Positions 33,938-42,963 of a stretch of 64,000 nt of DNA are shown here, piece by piece. Both the position numbers and the translations under genes were made by a program. The stretch is taken from positions 124,001-188,000 of the forward strand of contig NZ_JADLQQ010000007.1 in assembly GCF_015477765.1 (NCBI RefSeq), given 5' to 3'. Source of the DNA: Nocardia transvalensis. GTDB taxonomy: Bacteria; Actinomycetota; Actinomycetes; Mycobacteriales; Mycobacteriaceae. The number at the start of each line of letters is the position of its first letter. Within the stretch, counting starts at the first letter, position 1. The notes beneath the pieces were generated by a model that saw nothing but the letters and a program-made list of their open reading frames with translations, ran no database searches and had not been told where the DNA came from.

Positions 33938-34647
33938 ATGATGCGCCGTTGCCGTCTGCGCTGGTTCAGGTGATTGCCTTCGCGCTTGCTGCGGTGGTCG
34001 CGGCTCCTAGGCTCGTGCTACAGGCATCGCGCCAATGACTCACGCGTCCAGCCGGTTTCAGGTGTGGCGAATGTTCTGAAACCGCGCGGTCCGTCACCTG
34101 TTGGCGGACGGAAGTTGTTGTCCTATCAAGCGGCTGAGGACAGTCTGGCCACCATTGTGCCGTCGTATGCATGGCAGGCTGGGTCGTTACGCCGAACCTC
34201 ACGTTGGTGGCTTAGGTGGAACGCTGCAGGTGATGATCGATAAGCAAGCCAGCGGGAGCTTCCGGCGAGGACGGCCCGTGGCGCTGTGGGGGTACTCCGG
34301 TGGCGTGATCGCCACCTCGTGGGCGGCAGAACTCCAGCCCTGTCATGCGCCCGAACTCAATGCGAAAGGTCTTGCCTCCAGGGGCATTTCGGCGGCCACC
34401 GGGTGTTTGTCATGGCCAATAATCGAGGACCTGTTCGCAGGGTTGATCTTTGCCGCCATCTTCGGGACGGTCGTGAGTTATCTGAACAGGCACAGACTGG
34501 AGCAGAACATCAATCCTGTCGGGGCGGGTTCTGATTGCGGTCAAGAAGCCGCTGCGCACGAACTGGACCTCGGCGATCCTCCCTGGCATGGATTATCTCA
34601 GGGCGTTCGACCACGATCCGCTGCATGATTTCGTTGCGGCGCAATGA
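33938..34647 (+). pseudogene. Degraded copy of the secreted LIP-family lipase gene
   Basis: From an ATGATG preceded by GTGAGGAGG the frames read VLKPRGPSPVGGRKLLSYQA, SYAWQAGSL, VALWGYSGGVIATSWAAEL, LFAGLIFAAI and KPLRTNWTSA. These are colinear with the intact lipase at 38506-39894. An early stop (about codon 12), frameshifts and missing segments make it non-functional; the catalytic GYSGG survives in an isolated frame. It ends at TGA 34645-34647, well short of the intact gene's 3' end. Confidence 0.88.
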
Positions 34648-34821
34648 GTTTGGCGCGCCTAGTGCGCCGAGCAGCCTTGGGCCCGTGACCGGTTGCGCAA
34701 CCGTCGTCCGCAACCCTTGATCGAGCTGCGTTTTCGGGTCGTTGCCCCTGGAGAGCCTTGCCCGCCACGGGCCCCGATATGTGACCGATCACACAGTGAC
34801 GTGGAACACTAGTGCGCTATA

Positions 34822-34839
34822 CGGTAATTTCGATTACCG
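34822..34839. promoter_or_regulatory. GGTAA-N6-TTACC operator upstream of the small exported peptide and CocE-type gene
   Basis: Perfect inverted repeat CGGTAAT / ATTACCG with a 4-bp centre, equal to GGTAA-N6-TTACC. It lies 25 bp before the ATG at 34865. Confidence 0.65.
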
Positions 34840-34864
34840 GATAGTGCGGGAGAGGAGGCCCGCG

Positions 34865-35005
34865 ATGCGTCATTGTGTTCTGCGCCGGTTCGAACCGGCT
34901 GCCGTGGCGCTCGGCTTCGGGATGGCAGTACCCCTACTCGTCACTGCTGCGGCCGATCCGCAGAGCTGGCCCAACCCCCAAATTATCGGTAGCCCAACAC
35001 AATAA
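34865..35005 (+). CDS. Small exported peptide of unknown function (46 aa)
   Basis: The ATG has a strong GGAGAGGAGG ribosome site. The product is a signal-peptide-like stretch (FEPAAVALGFGMAVPLLVTA) followed by only ~18 residues (ADPQSWPNPQIIGSPTQ). It could be a genuine small exported peptide, or the surviving start of a truncated secreted protein. It lies between an operator and a CocE-type hydrolase gene, 170 bp before the latter. I recognise no family. Confidence 0.45.
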   Translation: MRHCVLRRFEPAAVALGFGMAVPLLVTAAADPQSWPNPQIIGSPTQ

Positions 35006-35175
35006 GGCCCGGAAGGTTGGTCGTTCCAGGTGGAACGTCGCCCGGCGGCCGGGCCGGCGATCCCTTCGTAATCGCGGGGGCCAGTCCGGTTCATGCCTGG
35101 CGTAAGCCGCCAATGACGGGCCAGGCACGAACGCTACGACCGATTCCTCGAATACCTGACGATACGGAGGACACC

Positions 35176-37227
35176 ATGGTCCGTCGATGGCGCCGGAGCT
35201 GGACCGGTTCGCTGACCACAGTTCTGGCGACGGCGGTCGCTGCGATCGTGGTGACGGGACTACTCGCGCCCGTGGCACCCGCCAACGGTCCGGATGGCTT
35301 TCCCGCCGGGCCCGCGTGGACGGCCGCTCAGGACGCGCCGCCGCAGTATCCCGGGGTGCACATCGACTGGGATGTGCCGATCCGGATGAGCGACGGGACA
35401 ATTCTGAAATCCAATGTGTACCGGCCCATGGACGCCTCCGGACGCATCGTCGACACTCCGCTGCCCACGATCGTCAACCTCACCCCCTATACGAAACTGG
35501 CGTCGATGGTGCTGGATTCGGCGCTATCCGTGCCGATTCTGACCGACGTGTTCGAGGCCATGGTCAACCGGTTCGACCTTTTCGATCTGCAGGGCACGCC
35601 CGCCTCCGGCATCGGCGACATCATCAGGACGGCCTCGGGTGGGTTCTTCCGATCGTTCACCGCGGACCGCCGCCTGATCCGAAGTGGCTACACGATGGTC
35701 ATGGTCGACGTGCGCGGCACCGGTTTCTCCGAAGGCGTCTGGGAAGCTTTCGGCCACCGCGAACAACAAGACACCCTCGAAGTTATCGACTGGGCCTCTC
35801 ACCAGCCCTGGTCCGACGGCAAGATCGGCATGGCCGGGGTCTCCTATTCTGGGATCAATCAGATCATGGCCGCCCAAGCCAATCCCCCTGCGCTGCGAGC
35901 GATCTTCCCCGTCATACCCTCCAGCGACCTGATCCGCGACACTGTCGCCCCGGGAGGCGGTGTCGGTGTCGGCTTCATACCGTTGTGGCTCGCCCTGGTC
36001 AATGGCCTCAAACTCGTCCCCGACGCCGCCTCGATCCTGACCGGCCAATTCGATTGGAAGTGGCTACTCGACCGAGTTCAAAGCCCCATCACGTTCATCG
36101 ACCTGTTGGTCCAGGCTCTGTTCGTGACCTCAGTGGACTCGATCCCCGAGCATTTGAAGAAATACCTCGACCCGCAAGGCTACTTCCGCACCTCCCTCCT
36201 CGGACACCCCGAAAACATCACCATCCCCACTTTCGTCGTCGGTGGCTGGCACGACCTGTTCGCTGATTCTCAAACCCGCATCTACAACGCCATCCCGCTC
36301 CCGCCCGGCCACAAACAACTGCTGATGGGTGACTGGTATCACCTGATCATCGGGTCCGGACTCGGAACCCCCGGCGCACCACCCCGGTTGGACGCCCTCC
36401 AGCGCGCCTGGTTCGACAAGTGGCTCAAAGGAATAGATAACGGCATCGACTCCTATGGACCCGTCACCTTGTGGCAGCAGGGCGGCCAGTGGACGACCAC
36501 CGACCAATTCCCGCGAGCAGGAATGGAATACCGCCGTCACTACCTATCCGCCGACCACAGCGGAACAACCACCGGCATCGTCGCCCACGACGGCACTCTC
36601 ACCGATACGCCACCTGCAGCACCGGCCACCCTCACTGTCGCGCCCGGCCTGGCCACGATGTGCTCCCGTGACACGGCTCAGATCACCATCGCAATCACCT
36701 CGCCGCTGGACGCCTGCGCCAAGGACTCGCGTATTGCCGAGGTCGCGGCGTTGACCTTCACCGGCCCGGTCGTCGACCGTCCGACCCTCATCTCCGGACC
36801 GGTGAACATTCATCTGAACACCGTTCTGGACGCCACCGACGGATACTGGAACGCTACGCTCAACGACGTCGCGCCCGACGGCACCTCCACCGTCCTCACC
36901 ACCGGCCAACTCACCGCCTCGCTGCGCGCCATCGACGACGCCACCAGTGGAAAATCCCCCAACGGCGACTACACCGATCCCCACTACCCTCTCACCCTGC
37001 CCACCCGCCAACCCGTTGTCCCGGGACAGCCCACCGTCCTCGACCTCGGGCTCACCGCCACCGACGCCGTCCTGCAGCCCGGTCACCGGCTGCGCGTGGA
37101 CATCTACGCCAACAACTTCCCCAAGGGCATGCTCGCCCCCACCTTGATGTGGGAAAGCCAATTCAAACCGCAACACCTGCTACTCGATCCCCAGGCACCC
37201 AGCTGGATCAACCTGCCCTCCCGATAA
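35176..37227 (+). CDS. Secreted CocE/NonD-family (S15-like) hydrolase
   Basis: 683 residues. The signal peptide MVRRWRRSWTGSLTTVLATA is followed by a hydrophobic run and a processing region near APANG. Catalytic Ser is in GMAGVSYSGINQI (~220), after VDVRGTGFSEGVW; the His is probably in GDWYHLI (~395). The C-terminal half is a jelly-roll (PGHRLRVDIYANNFP). The ATG at 35176 was chosen for GGAGG 5 nt upstream and because it places the signal peptide at the N-terminus; the same frame is open 159 nt further upstream. Paralogue of 24498-26573. Confidence 0.9.
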   Translation: MVRRWRRSWTGSLTTVLATAVAAIVVTGLLAPVAPANGPDGFPAGPAWTAAQDAPPQYPGVHIDWDVPIRMSDGTILKSNVYRPMDASGRIVDTPLPTIVNLTPYTKLASMVLDSALSVPILTDVFEAMVNRFDLFDLQGTPASGIGDIIRTASGGFFRSFTADRRLIRSGYTMVMVDVRGTGFSEGVWEAFGHREQQDTLEVIDWASHQPWSDGKIGMAGVSYSGINQIMAAQANPPALRAIFPVIPSSDLIRDTVAPGGGVGVGFIPLWLALVNGLKLVPDAASILTGQFDWKWLLDRVQSPITFIDLLVQALFVTSVDSIPEHLKKYLDPQGYFRTSLLGHPENITIPTFVVGGWHDLFADSQTRIYNAIPLPPGHKQLLMGDWYHLIIGSGLGTPGAPPRLDALQRAWFDKWLKGIDNGIDSYGPVTLWQQGGQWTTTDQFPRAGMEYRRHYLSADHSGTTTGIVAHDGTLTDTPPAAPATLTVAPGLATMCSRDTAQITIAITSPLDACAKDSRIAEVAALTFTGPVVDRPTLISGPVNIHLNTVLDATDGYWNATLNDVAPDGTSTVLTTGQLTASLRAIDDATSGKSPNGDYTDPHYPLTLPTRQPVVPGQPTVLDLGLTATDAVLQPGHRLRVDIYANNFPKGMLAPTLMWESQFKPQHLLLDPQAPSWINLPSR

Positions 37228-37449
37228 TTGCTCGCAATGCCGCCGCCCCGAGGTAGCACTAGCATTGTTCGGCAACCGCCGTTACGTGGCGGCATTGATT
37301 GAGCAATTGTCTTCTACCGCAAATGCTTCCATTCGCAGGCTCGATGCACTCTCCTCGCGGGGCTCGGCTTGGTCGGCGCGGTCGACTCGCTGGCGCAGGA
37401 ATTCGCTCACCGGTCAGCGCAGCTCCCGGATCGCCCTGTACTCGCGGTG

Positions 37450-38289
37450 TCAGCGGGTGGTCGTCGGAGCCGGCGGTGCGGACGTGGGTGTTTTGGCGTA
37501 CGGGGCCAGGAGAGATGTCCAGGCGTGCAGGATCGTTTCGTATTCCTTGCCGCAGCGGCGGGCGCGGTCTTCGGGGAGGTAGCCCCGTGTGGCGAGGGTG
37601 ATGAATTTGGTCGGGTCGGAACCGAACACCCAGCACACGATGTTGATCTCTCGCTGGGCGCTCAGGGAGTGTTCGTCGGCGAAGGCTTCTCTGGTGAACT
37701 CCGTCTGTTTCTGCGCCAGCAGACCCCAGAAGTCGGCGAAGCTCAACGCCATGAGCTGCTGTCCGGTGTCGCCGGCGACGAGGGCGACGGTAGCCAGCTG
37801 ATCGGCGGCGTCCTCCTCTTTCCCGGTCACGGGCAGGTGCAACAGCGAGATGAGGGCGTGGCCGAGTTCGTGATAGAAGATCGCGGTCAATCCGCCCAGC
37901 ACGCGCTGGTCGATCGGCATGTCCGGGTCGGGGCTGTCGGCGAATACTCCTCGGACAAGGTCGGTCAGCTCGTAACAGACCACGATCTGCTTGTCTTCGG
38001 GGTCCCAGTGCGCATTTGCCGTACCGCACGATGTGGCGATTACGGGCACGTCGTCGGGCACTTTCAGGGAGTCGTTGACATCCTGGGCCATCAGCTCCAG
38101 GAACTTGTTGTCCTGCAGGAACTGTTGGGTCTGTTCCATGCCGGGTCCGGCGGTCTCGTACCGGGGAAGGAAGCGGCCTTCGTGGGAGGTTGTCGTCGTC
38201 GATGACGAATCGCTGTCACAGGCCGTGAGTACGGTTGTGGCAACGATGGCAGCAACGGTAGCCACCGCGGCCGAAATGCGGTACTTCAT
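37450..38289 (-). CDS. Lipoprotein zinc metallopeptidase (DUF4344-like)
   Basis: 279 residues. The N-terminus MKYRISAAVATVAAIVATTV ends in the lipobox LTAC, so it should be lipid-anchored outside the membrane. FYHELGHAL (~145) is an HExxH zinc site, with a candidate third ligand Glu in EEDAADQLAT downstream. The layout fits the DUF4344 family of putative metallopeptidases. The start was chosen for AGGAG 5 nt before the ATG and because it places the lipobox correctly; the same frame is open 44 codons further upstream. Confidence 0.85.
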   Translation of the reverse strand: MKYRISAAVATVAAIVATTVLTACDSDSSSTTTTSHEGRFLPRYETAGPGMEQTQQFLQDNKFLELMAQDVNDSLKVPDDVPVIATSCGTANAHWDPEDKQIVVCYELTDLVRGVFADSPDPDMPIDQRVLGGLTAIFYHELGHALISLLHLPVTGKEEDAADQLATVALVAGDTGQQLMALSFADFWGLLAQKQTEFTREAFADEHSLSAQREINIVCWVFGSDPTKFITLATRGYLPEDRARRCGKEYETILHAWTSLLAPYAKTPTSAPPAPTTTR

Positions 38290-38464
38290 AACGCTCCTCG
38301 GTGTTCTCGTCGGCCGGAACGACGCGCTAGCTATCTTCCAGCAATCAACTTGGCCAGGGGGACGGTACACGTGCCACGGGCAATTGAAAAGATTTCTGAC
38401 CAGATTTAGCCCGAGCCGCATAGTGGTCTATGTCACATTCCGTTCGGTGCTGTGGCAGAAGTAT

Positions 38465-38480
38465 GGTCAGATAAATTACC
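38465..38480. promoter_or_regulatory. GGTAA-N6-TTACC-like operator upstream of the LIP-family lipase
   Basis: GGTCA, 6-bp spacer, TTACC: one mismatch to the sites at 24437 and 34822; 25 bp before the lipase ATG. Confidence 0.5.
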
Positions 38481-38505
38481 AGATTCGTAACCCGAGGAGG
38501 GTGCG

Positions 38506-39894
38506 ATGCGCAGACAACGGTGTATGTGGGTCTCGATGGTGGCGACGGTGGCCGTTGTGGGCGCGCCTTTCTCGAGCGCCGCGCCCGTGCAGGCGGCACC
38601 GCAGCCGCCGGTGGAGCCGCCTGTTTTCTGGCCGATACCGCCGGAGTTCGACGATTTCTACAACCCGTCACCCGAACTGGTGGCGCAGGCGGAGCCGGGC
38701 CAGATCGTGCGCGCCCGGCAGGTGAACCTGGCCAATTTCAGCGTGCTGCCGACCAATGTGGACGCGTGGCAGCTGCTCTATCGCACCAACGATTCGCACG
38801 GCAGGGCGATCTCGGGTGTCACCACGGTATTGAAGCCGCGCGGGCCGGCACCGGCAGGTGGACGCAAGCTCCTGTCCTATCAGGCGGCCGAAGACAGTTT
38901 GGCGCACTATTGCGCGCCGTCCTACGCGTGGCAGGCAGGCTCGCTGCCGCCGAATCTAACCCTGGTCACCCAGCTCGAGCAGTTGATGGCGATGATCGGA
39001 GTCGGTCAGGGCTGGACCGTATCCGTTCCCGATCACGAGGGTCCCAATTCCGCCTACGCTGCCGGTCGGCTCGCCGGACAGACAACGTTGGACGGCATTC
39101 GCGCGGTGGAAAGTTTCGAGCCTGCCCAGGTGTCCGGTACGGATACACCCGTGGCGCTCTGGGGCTATTCGGGCGGTGCCATCGCCACCTCCTGGGCGGC
39201 GGAACTGCACGAAAGCTACGCCCCTGAACTGCAGATCAAGGGTGTCGCCTCCGGGGGTATCCCCAGCGACACCCGCGAACTGGTGAAGGTGAACAATAAG
39301 GGCCTGTTCGCCGGTCTGATCTACGCGGCCATCATCGGCGTCAGCCGCGAATACCCCGAGCTTGCCGCCGCACTGAACCGGGACCTCGACCCCGTCGGCC
39401 AGGCCACGATGGCCCTCAAGAAGCCGCTGTGCACGAACTGGACATCGGCCGTGCTGCCTTTCATGGACTACCTCGGAACATTCAAACAGGATCCCTTCCT
39501 CGACCCTGTCCTGAACCAAGTATTCGAAGACACGAGCCTGGGCAAGGCGGTGCCCAAGATGCCGCAGTTCCTGTACGAATCGGTCAACGACGAGGCCACC
39601 GCACCGTGGAAGGTGGACAGCCTCGTCGCCGGCTACTGCCGCGATCCGCAGGCGTCGGTGCACTACGAACGCGACATAGCCAGCGAGCACGTCACTCTCA
39701 CCGCCACGGGAGCCGCGAGTGCGCTGATCTGGCTGCGCGATCGACTCGATGGCGTACCCGCCCAATCCGGCTGCACTACCGACACCAAGACCACGATGCT
39801 GCAGGATCCCGGCGCGATGGACACACTTCGCGATTCTCTCGGAGCTGTGCTGGCGGGATTGCTCGGGCAAGCGATCGGGAGTCAGGTTCGATAA
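38506..39894 (+). CDS. Secreted lipase, LIP family
   Basis: 462 residues with a signal peptide ending near VQAAPQ. It carries the fungal-type/actinobacterial LIP lipase blocks VLKPRGPAPAGGRKLLSYQA (~105), VPDHEGPNSAY (~180) and nucleophile GYSGGAIATSWAAEL (~225). It should hydrolyse acylglycerols or other esters outside the cell. ATG with GGAGG 6-10 nt upstream. A decayed copy lies at 33938-34647. Confidence 0.92.
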   Translation: MRRQRCMWVSMVATVAVVGAPFSSAAPVQAAPQPPVEPPVFWPIPPEFDDFYNPSPELVAQAEPGQIVRARQVNLANFSVLPTNVDAWQLLYRTNDSHGRAISGVTTVLKPRGPAPAGGRKLLSYQAAEDSLAHYCAPSYAWQAGSLPPNLTLVTQLEQLMAMIGVGQGWTVSVPDHEGPNSAYAAGRLAGQTTLDGIRAVESFEPAQVSGTDTPVALWGYSGGAIATSWAAELHESYAPELQIKGVASGGIPSDTRELVKVNNKGLFAGLIYAAIIGVSREYPELAAALNRDLDPVGQATMALKKPLCTNWTSAVLPFMDYLGTFKQDPFLDPVLNQVFEDTSLGKAVPKMPQFLYESVNDEATAPWKVDSLVAGYCRDPQASVHYERDIASEHVTLTATGAASALIWLRDRLDGVPAQSGCTTDTKTTMLQDPGAMDTLRDSLGAVLAGLLGQAIGSQVR

Positions 39895-39917
39895 CTTTCA
39901 GCGGCTTCTGCCGTCGA

Positions 39918-40320
39918 GCTGCGCTGGAATTCGTCGACGGTCCGATCTCCGCGTGGCTTGCTCGCGGCGTTGTTGCTGTCCATCCCACACGTGTGAGTTG
40001 GCCAAGTTGGAGGTTGCCCGCGGCGAGCCGGTGGAATTCGTTCGAAGTTTCATCACTAACACGGGCATTGTTCCGGCACTGGATATCCCGAGCGGAGTCG
40101 ACTTCGTAGATTTCCGCGCGTTCACCACCGACCAGGACAATCCGGCACTAGCCGTGGACTTCTTCGTATACACCTTTCAGGGTCGGCTGAACATCGAGGT
40201 GGAGATTGCCGCCCGATACAACCAGCCGACTCAGATCAGCGAAATCTGCAGGATCGTCAGGAGGAATCTCGACGTGCTGATCGCCGACCTACCAGTCACA
40301 ACCGAGCGGCGGCCGATTGA
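39918..40320 (+). pseudogene. Internally deleted acyltransferase relic
   Basis: Reads AALEFVDGPISAWLARG then, in another frame, LAKLEVARGEPVEFVRSFIT and FFVYTFQGRLNIEVEIAA. It matches two separated parts of the acyltransferase at 16499 (DSPISAWLARG and EPVEFVRSFITNTG onward). The N-terminal ~75 codons and about 190 internal codons including the HxxxDG motif are missing. The 3' part looks about 95 percent identical in DNA to the intact gene, so the copy is recent. Confidence 0.9.
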
Positions 40321-41352
40321 TTACTCGATTCCGGCAGCAGTCCGCAGTCGGTTGATGTAATCGGCTTCTACCAGGTGGCCGAGCATATTGGGTAGGAGCG
40401 GATACCACGACTGGCCCGGATCGAGCACGCCGGTCCAGTAGGTCACCGGGGCGCAGACGTCGTGCCCTTCACCGAGCTCGGCCAGCGACCAGAAAGCGAT
40501 ATGCAATCGGTCGGCCGCACCCCGGTAGGCTCGCTCCAACGCGGCTTGCAATTGCTGTGCGTAAGCGAAATCGCTTTGTGGCCAGTGGAACCGGACGCCG
40601 AGGAAACTGGTGCACACATGGTTCGCCGTGGGCGGCGGCAGCGGGTTCATAGAGCCGACGAGGGCGATTGTGGCGTTCGGCGCCGCCGCCCGTAGTCGCC
40701 GCAGAACGTCCCCGTTCGGGCCATTGGTCAGCTTGGCCACCAGATTTCCGGCGCTGACCTGGGTGACATCGACATAGTTCGGGTCGACCCGGCTGTCGCA
40801 GCCACGAACGATATCGGCCAGACAGATCGGAATAGTGTCCAAATAATTGATGCCCGGGCCCCAGTGGTCGTTCGCACCGGCCTGGATGGTGACCAGCGTG
40901 GTGGCAGATCCCAACGCCCCGTCGGCGATGGCCTGGTCGACTTGAGTGCCGATATTGTTCGGGGTGGGATCGGCCATATCCGCTGCTGAGCAGGCGTAGT
41001 AGGCCCAATCCCCGGGAACGTAGGTTGACTGACCGCCGCTCTCCGGCGGGATATTCAGGTACGGTGCGTTCCGCGGATCCCCCAGCTCCCACGCATCGGC
41101 CAACCGCTGCGGCCACCCGAACGGGGTGCGGCCGCACATGTCGGTGTCGTTCACATCGGTTATCGCTCTGAGCTGCGGGTCGGTCGGCGGGAATCCGTGT
41201 AGCATCACCGCCATCGCGGTACTGTCTCCGAATGCGACATAGCGGACGCCCCCATCGGTCGTTACGGCATGGACCACCGAGGTAGGGGAGCCCGCAGCCA
41301 GTACCACCGCAGCCACCCAAGCGAGCAGGCGCAATATGCGGGTCGGCTTCAT
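40321..41352 (-). CDS. Secreted SGNH/GDSL hydrolase
   Basis: 343 residues with signal peptide MKPTRILRLLAWVAAVVLAA. Block I is AFGDSTAM (~42, nucleophile Ser), the block with Asn is QAGANDHWG (~155), and the C-terminal NMLGHLVEADYI supplies the likely catalytic His. Its ATG overlaps the stop of the upstream flavin monooxygenase (ATGA), so it is the last gene of the NRPS operon. It may deacylate or release an exported product. A C-terminal relic of a paralogue lies at 16377. Confidence 0.88.
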   Translation of the reverse strand: MKPTRILRLLAWVAAVVLAAGSPTSVVHAVTTDGGVRYVAFGDSTAMAVMLHGFPPTDPQLRAITDVNDTDMCGRTPFGWPQRLADAWELGDPRNAPYLNIPPESGGQSTYVPGDWAYYACSAADMADPTPNNIGTQVDQAIADGALGSATTLVTIQAGANDHWGPGINYLDTIPICLADIVRGCDSRVDPNYVDVTQVSAGNLVAKLTNGPNGDVLRRLRAAAPNATIALVGSMNPLPPPTANHVCTSFLGVRFHWPQSDFAYAQQLQAALERAYRGAADRLHIAFWSLAELGEGHDVCAPVTYWTGVLDPGQSWYPLLPNMLGHLVEADYINRLRTAAGIE

Positions 41353-42932
41353 GATTGCCCACCGTCGTCGAGGAGCGCCGGTGTCGAATCTTCACGGCGT
41401 ACCCGTGATCGCCGGGATGCTGCGCGCTCCCGTCCGAACCAACCGGTCAGTGCCCGGCGGAGACCATGCCTGTCGGATCCGGCTGCGGCCCAGGCGACAT
41501 AACCGTCGGGGCGGATCAGCAGGGTATCCGCCGGAGCATCGGTGGCGGTGGCGATGACGGTGTCGAGGCGGTCGGACCATTCGAGGGCGGCATCGCCCAC
41601 CGAGCCGGTGAGGTCCAGCAGTAGCGGACGGGCCGAACGGAGGAGCTCGGCGATCCGTGCGGTGCCACCGCCGGTTTCGACCGTGAAGTCCGGGACGAAC
41701 CGACCGGCGAGTGGGTGATCAGAGCAGGTGTCGTACCGGACATCCGCACCGGCCAGCAGGTGTGCGAGGTGGTCGGCGGCGGCGGGAATCCGGAGCAACT
41801 CGCCGAAAAGCTGCCGGAGCGCGGTCACCTCCGGACCGGGGGCCAGCAATCCGCTCTGGGCCAGTGTGTGCATCATGACCCGCTCAGCGACCGGACGCCG
41901 CTCGCTGTCATAGGTGTCGAGCAGGTCGTGTGGCGCCCACCCCTGCACATGGGCGGCCAGCTTCCAGCCCAGATTCGCGGCGTCCTGCAGGCCGAGATTC
42001 AGCCCTGGGCCCGCCATCGATGAATGCACGTGCGCGGCATCGCCGACCAGCAGGACGCCGCCGGTGCGGTAGCACTCGGCGATTCGGGTACTCTGGCCGA
42101 TGATGCGCCGCATCCCGTGCGGGCCGGGCCCGGTCGGCGGCCGCACCGGCAACTCGGCACCCACTACCCGGCTGATGCTATCCCGCAACTCGTCGAACGC
42201 CATCGGTGCATCCTCTGCGACCGGGTCGGCGCCGTATTCGATGGTGGCGACCCGGGTTCGGCCCGGCTGCAACTCGGCGACCATGATCGTGCCGCTCTCG
42301 AGGCGGTTCCACTCGACCTCGACCGGGTCGAAGCCGGGCGGCTGCAGTCGACCGTCGGGGGTCCGCAGGTTATCGGGAATGACGACGGAGCCCATGCGGA
42401 TGATGGGCTCAGCGCTCGTGACACCCGGAAAGGCGATGCCGGATCGTTTGCGTACCAGGCTCTTTCCACCGTCGGCGCCGACGAGGAACCGGCTGTTGAG
42501 CCGGTACAGCCCCGTGGGCGCCGTCACGGTGGCGGCGACGCCATCGTCGTCCTGTGTGAAATCGGTCAGGGCATGGCTCCAGCGAATCTCGACACCGAGC
42601 TCGCGGGCCCGCTCGGCCAGCAGGCAGGTGAGGTCGTGCTGTGGAATTGGCCAGGCGTACATCGGGTTTTCCGGCACGGTGGAGAATTCGACGAACATCC
42701 CGCTGAACACCCAGAACGGGATAGGCTGCGGCTGCTCGCCCGGGTAAAGCGAGCGCATATCCATCAGCCGAACAACCTGACCGCCGAGGCCGTTGGCCTT
42801 CGGCTCGGCGCTCGGTTCGGACAACGCCTCGAGGACGATCGGTGCGACCCCGCCGAGTGCGAGCTCACAAGCGAGCATGAGCCCGGTCGGACCAGCGCCG
42901 GAAATGACGACATCGGTGCGAGTTTCGACCAT
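41349..42932 (-). CDS. FAD-dependent aromatic monooxygenase (PheA/TfdB type)
   Basis: 527 residues. FAD-binding VVISGAGPTGLMLACEL (~8-24), then VGADGGKSLVRK (~155) and VLLVGDAAHVHSSMAGPGLNLGLQDA (first part VLLVGDAAHVHSSM, ~285), the signature of group A flavoprotein hydroxylases such as those of phenol and polyketide pathways. The C-terminal thioredoxin-like domain is present (LLIRPDGYVAWA). The ATG at 42932 was preferred over a TTG at 42971 that overlaps the upstream stop. Likely hydroxylates or epoxidises the NRPS product or an aromatic unit. Confidence 0.9.
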   Translation of the reverse strand: MVETRTDVVISGAGPTGLMLACELALGGVAPIVLEALSEPSAEPKANGLGGQVVRLMDMRSLYPGEQPQPIPFWVFSGMFVEFSTVPENPMYAWPIPQHDLTCLLAERARELGVEIRWSHALTDFTQDDDGVAATVTAPTGLYRLNSRFLVGADGGKSLVRKRSGIAFPGVTSAEPIIRMGSVVIPDNLRTPDGRLQPPGFDPVEVEWNRLESGTIMVAELQPGRTRVATIEYGADPVAEDAPMAFDELRDSISRVVGAELPVRPPTGPGPHGMRRIIGQSTRIAECYRTGGVLLVGDAAHVHSSMAGPGLNLGLQDAANLGWKLAAHVQGWAPHDLLDTYDSERRPVAERVMMHTLAQSGLLAPGPEVTALRQLFGELLRIPAAADHLAHLLAGADVRYDTCSDHPLAGRFVPDFTVETGGGTARIAELLRSARPLLLDLTGSVGDAALEWSDRLDTVIATATDAPADTLLIRPDGYVAWAAAGSDRHGLRRALTGWFGRERAASRRSRVRREDSTPALLDDGGQS

Positions 42933-42963
42933 TGTGAACACATCTCCGTCCGGTTTTCCGGGG

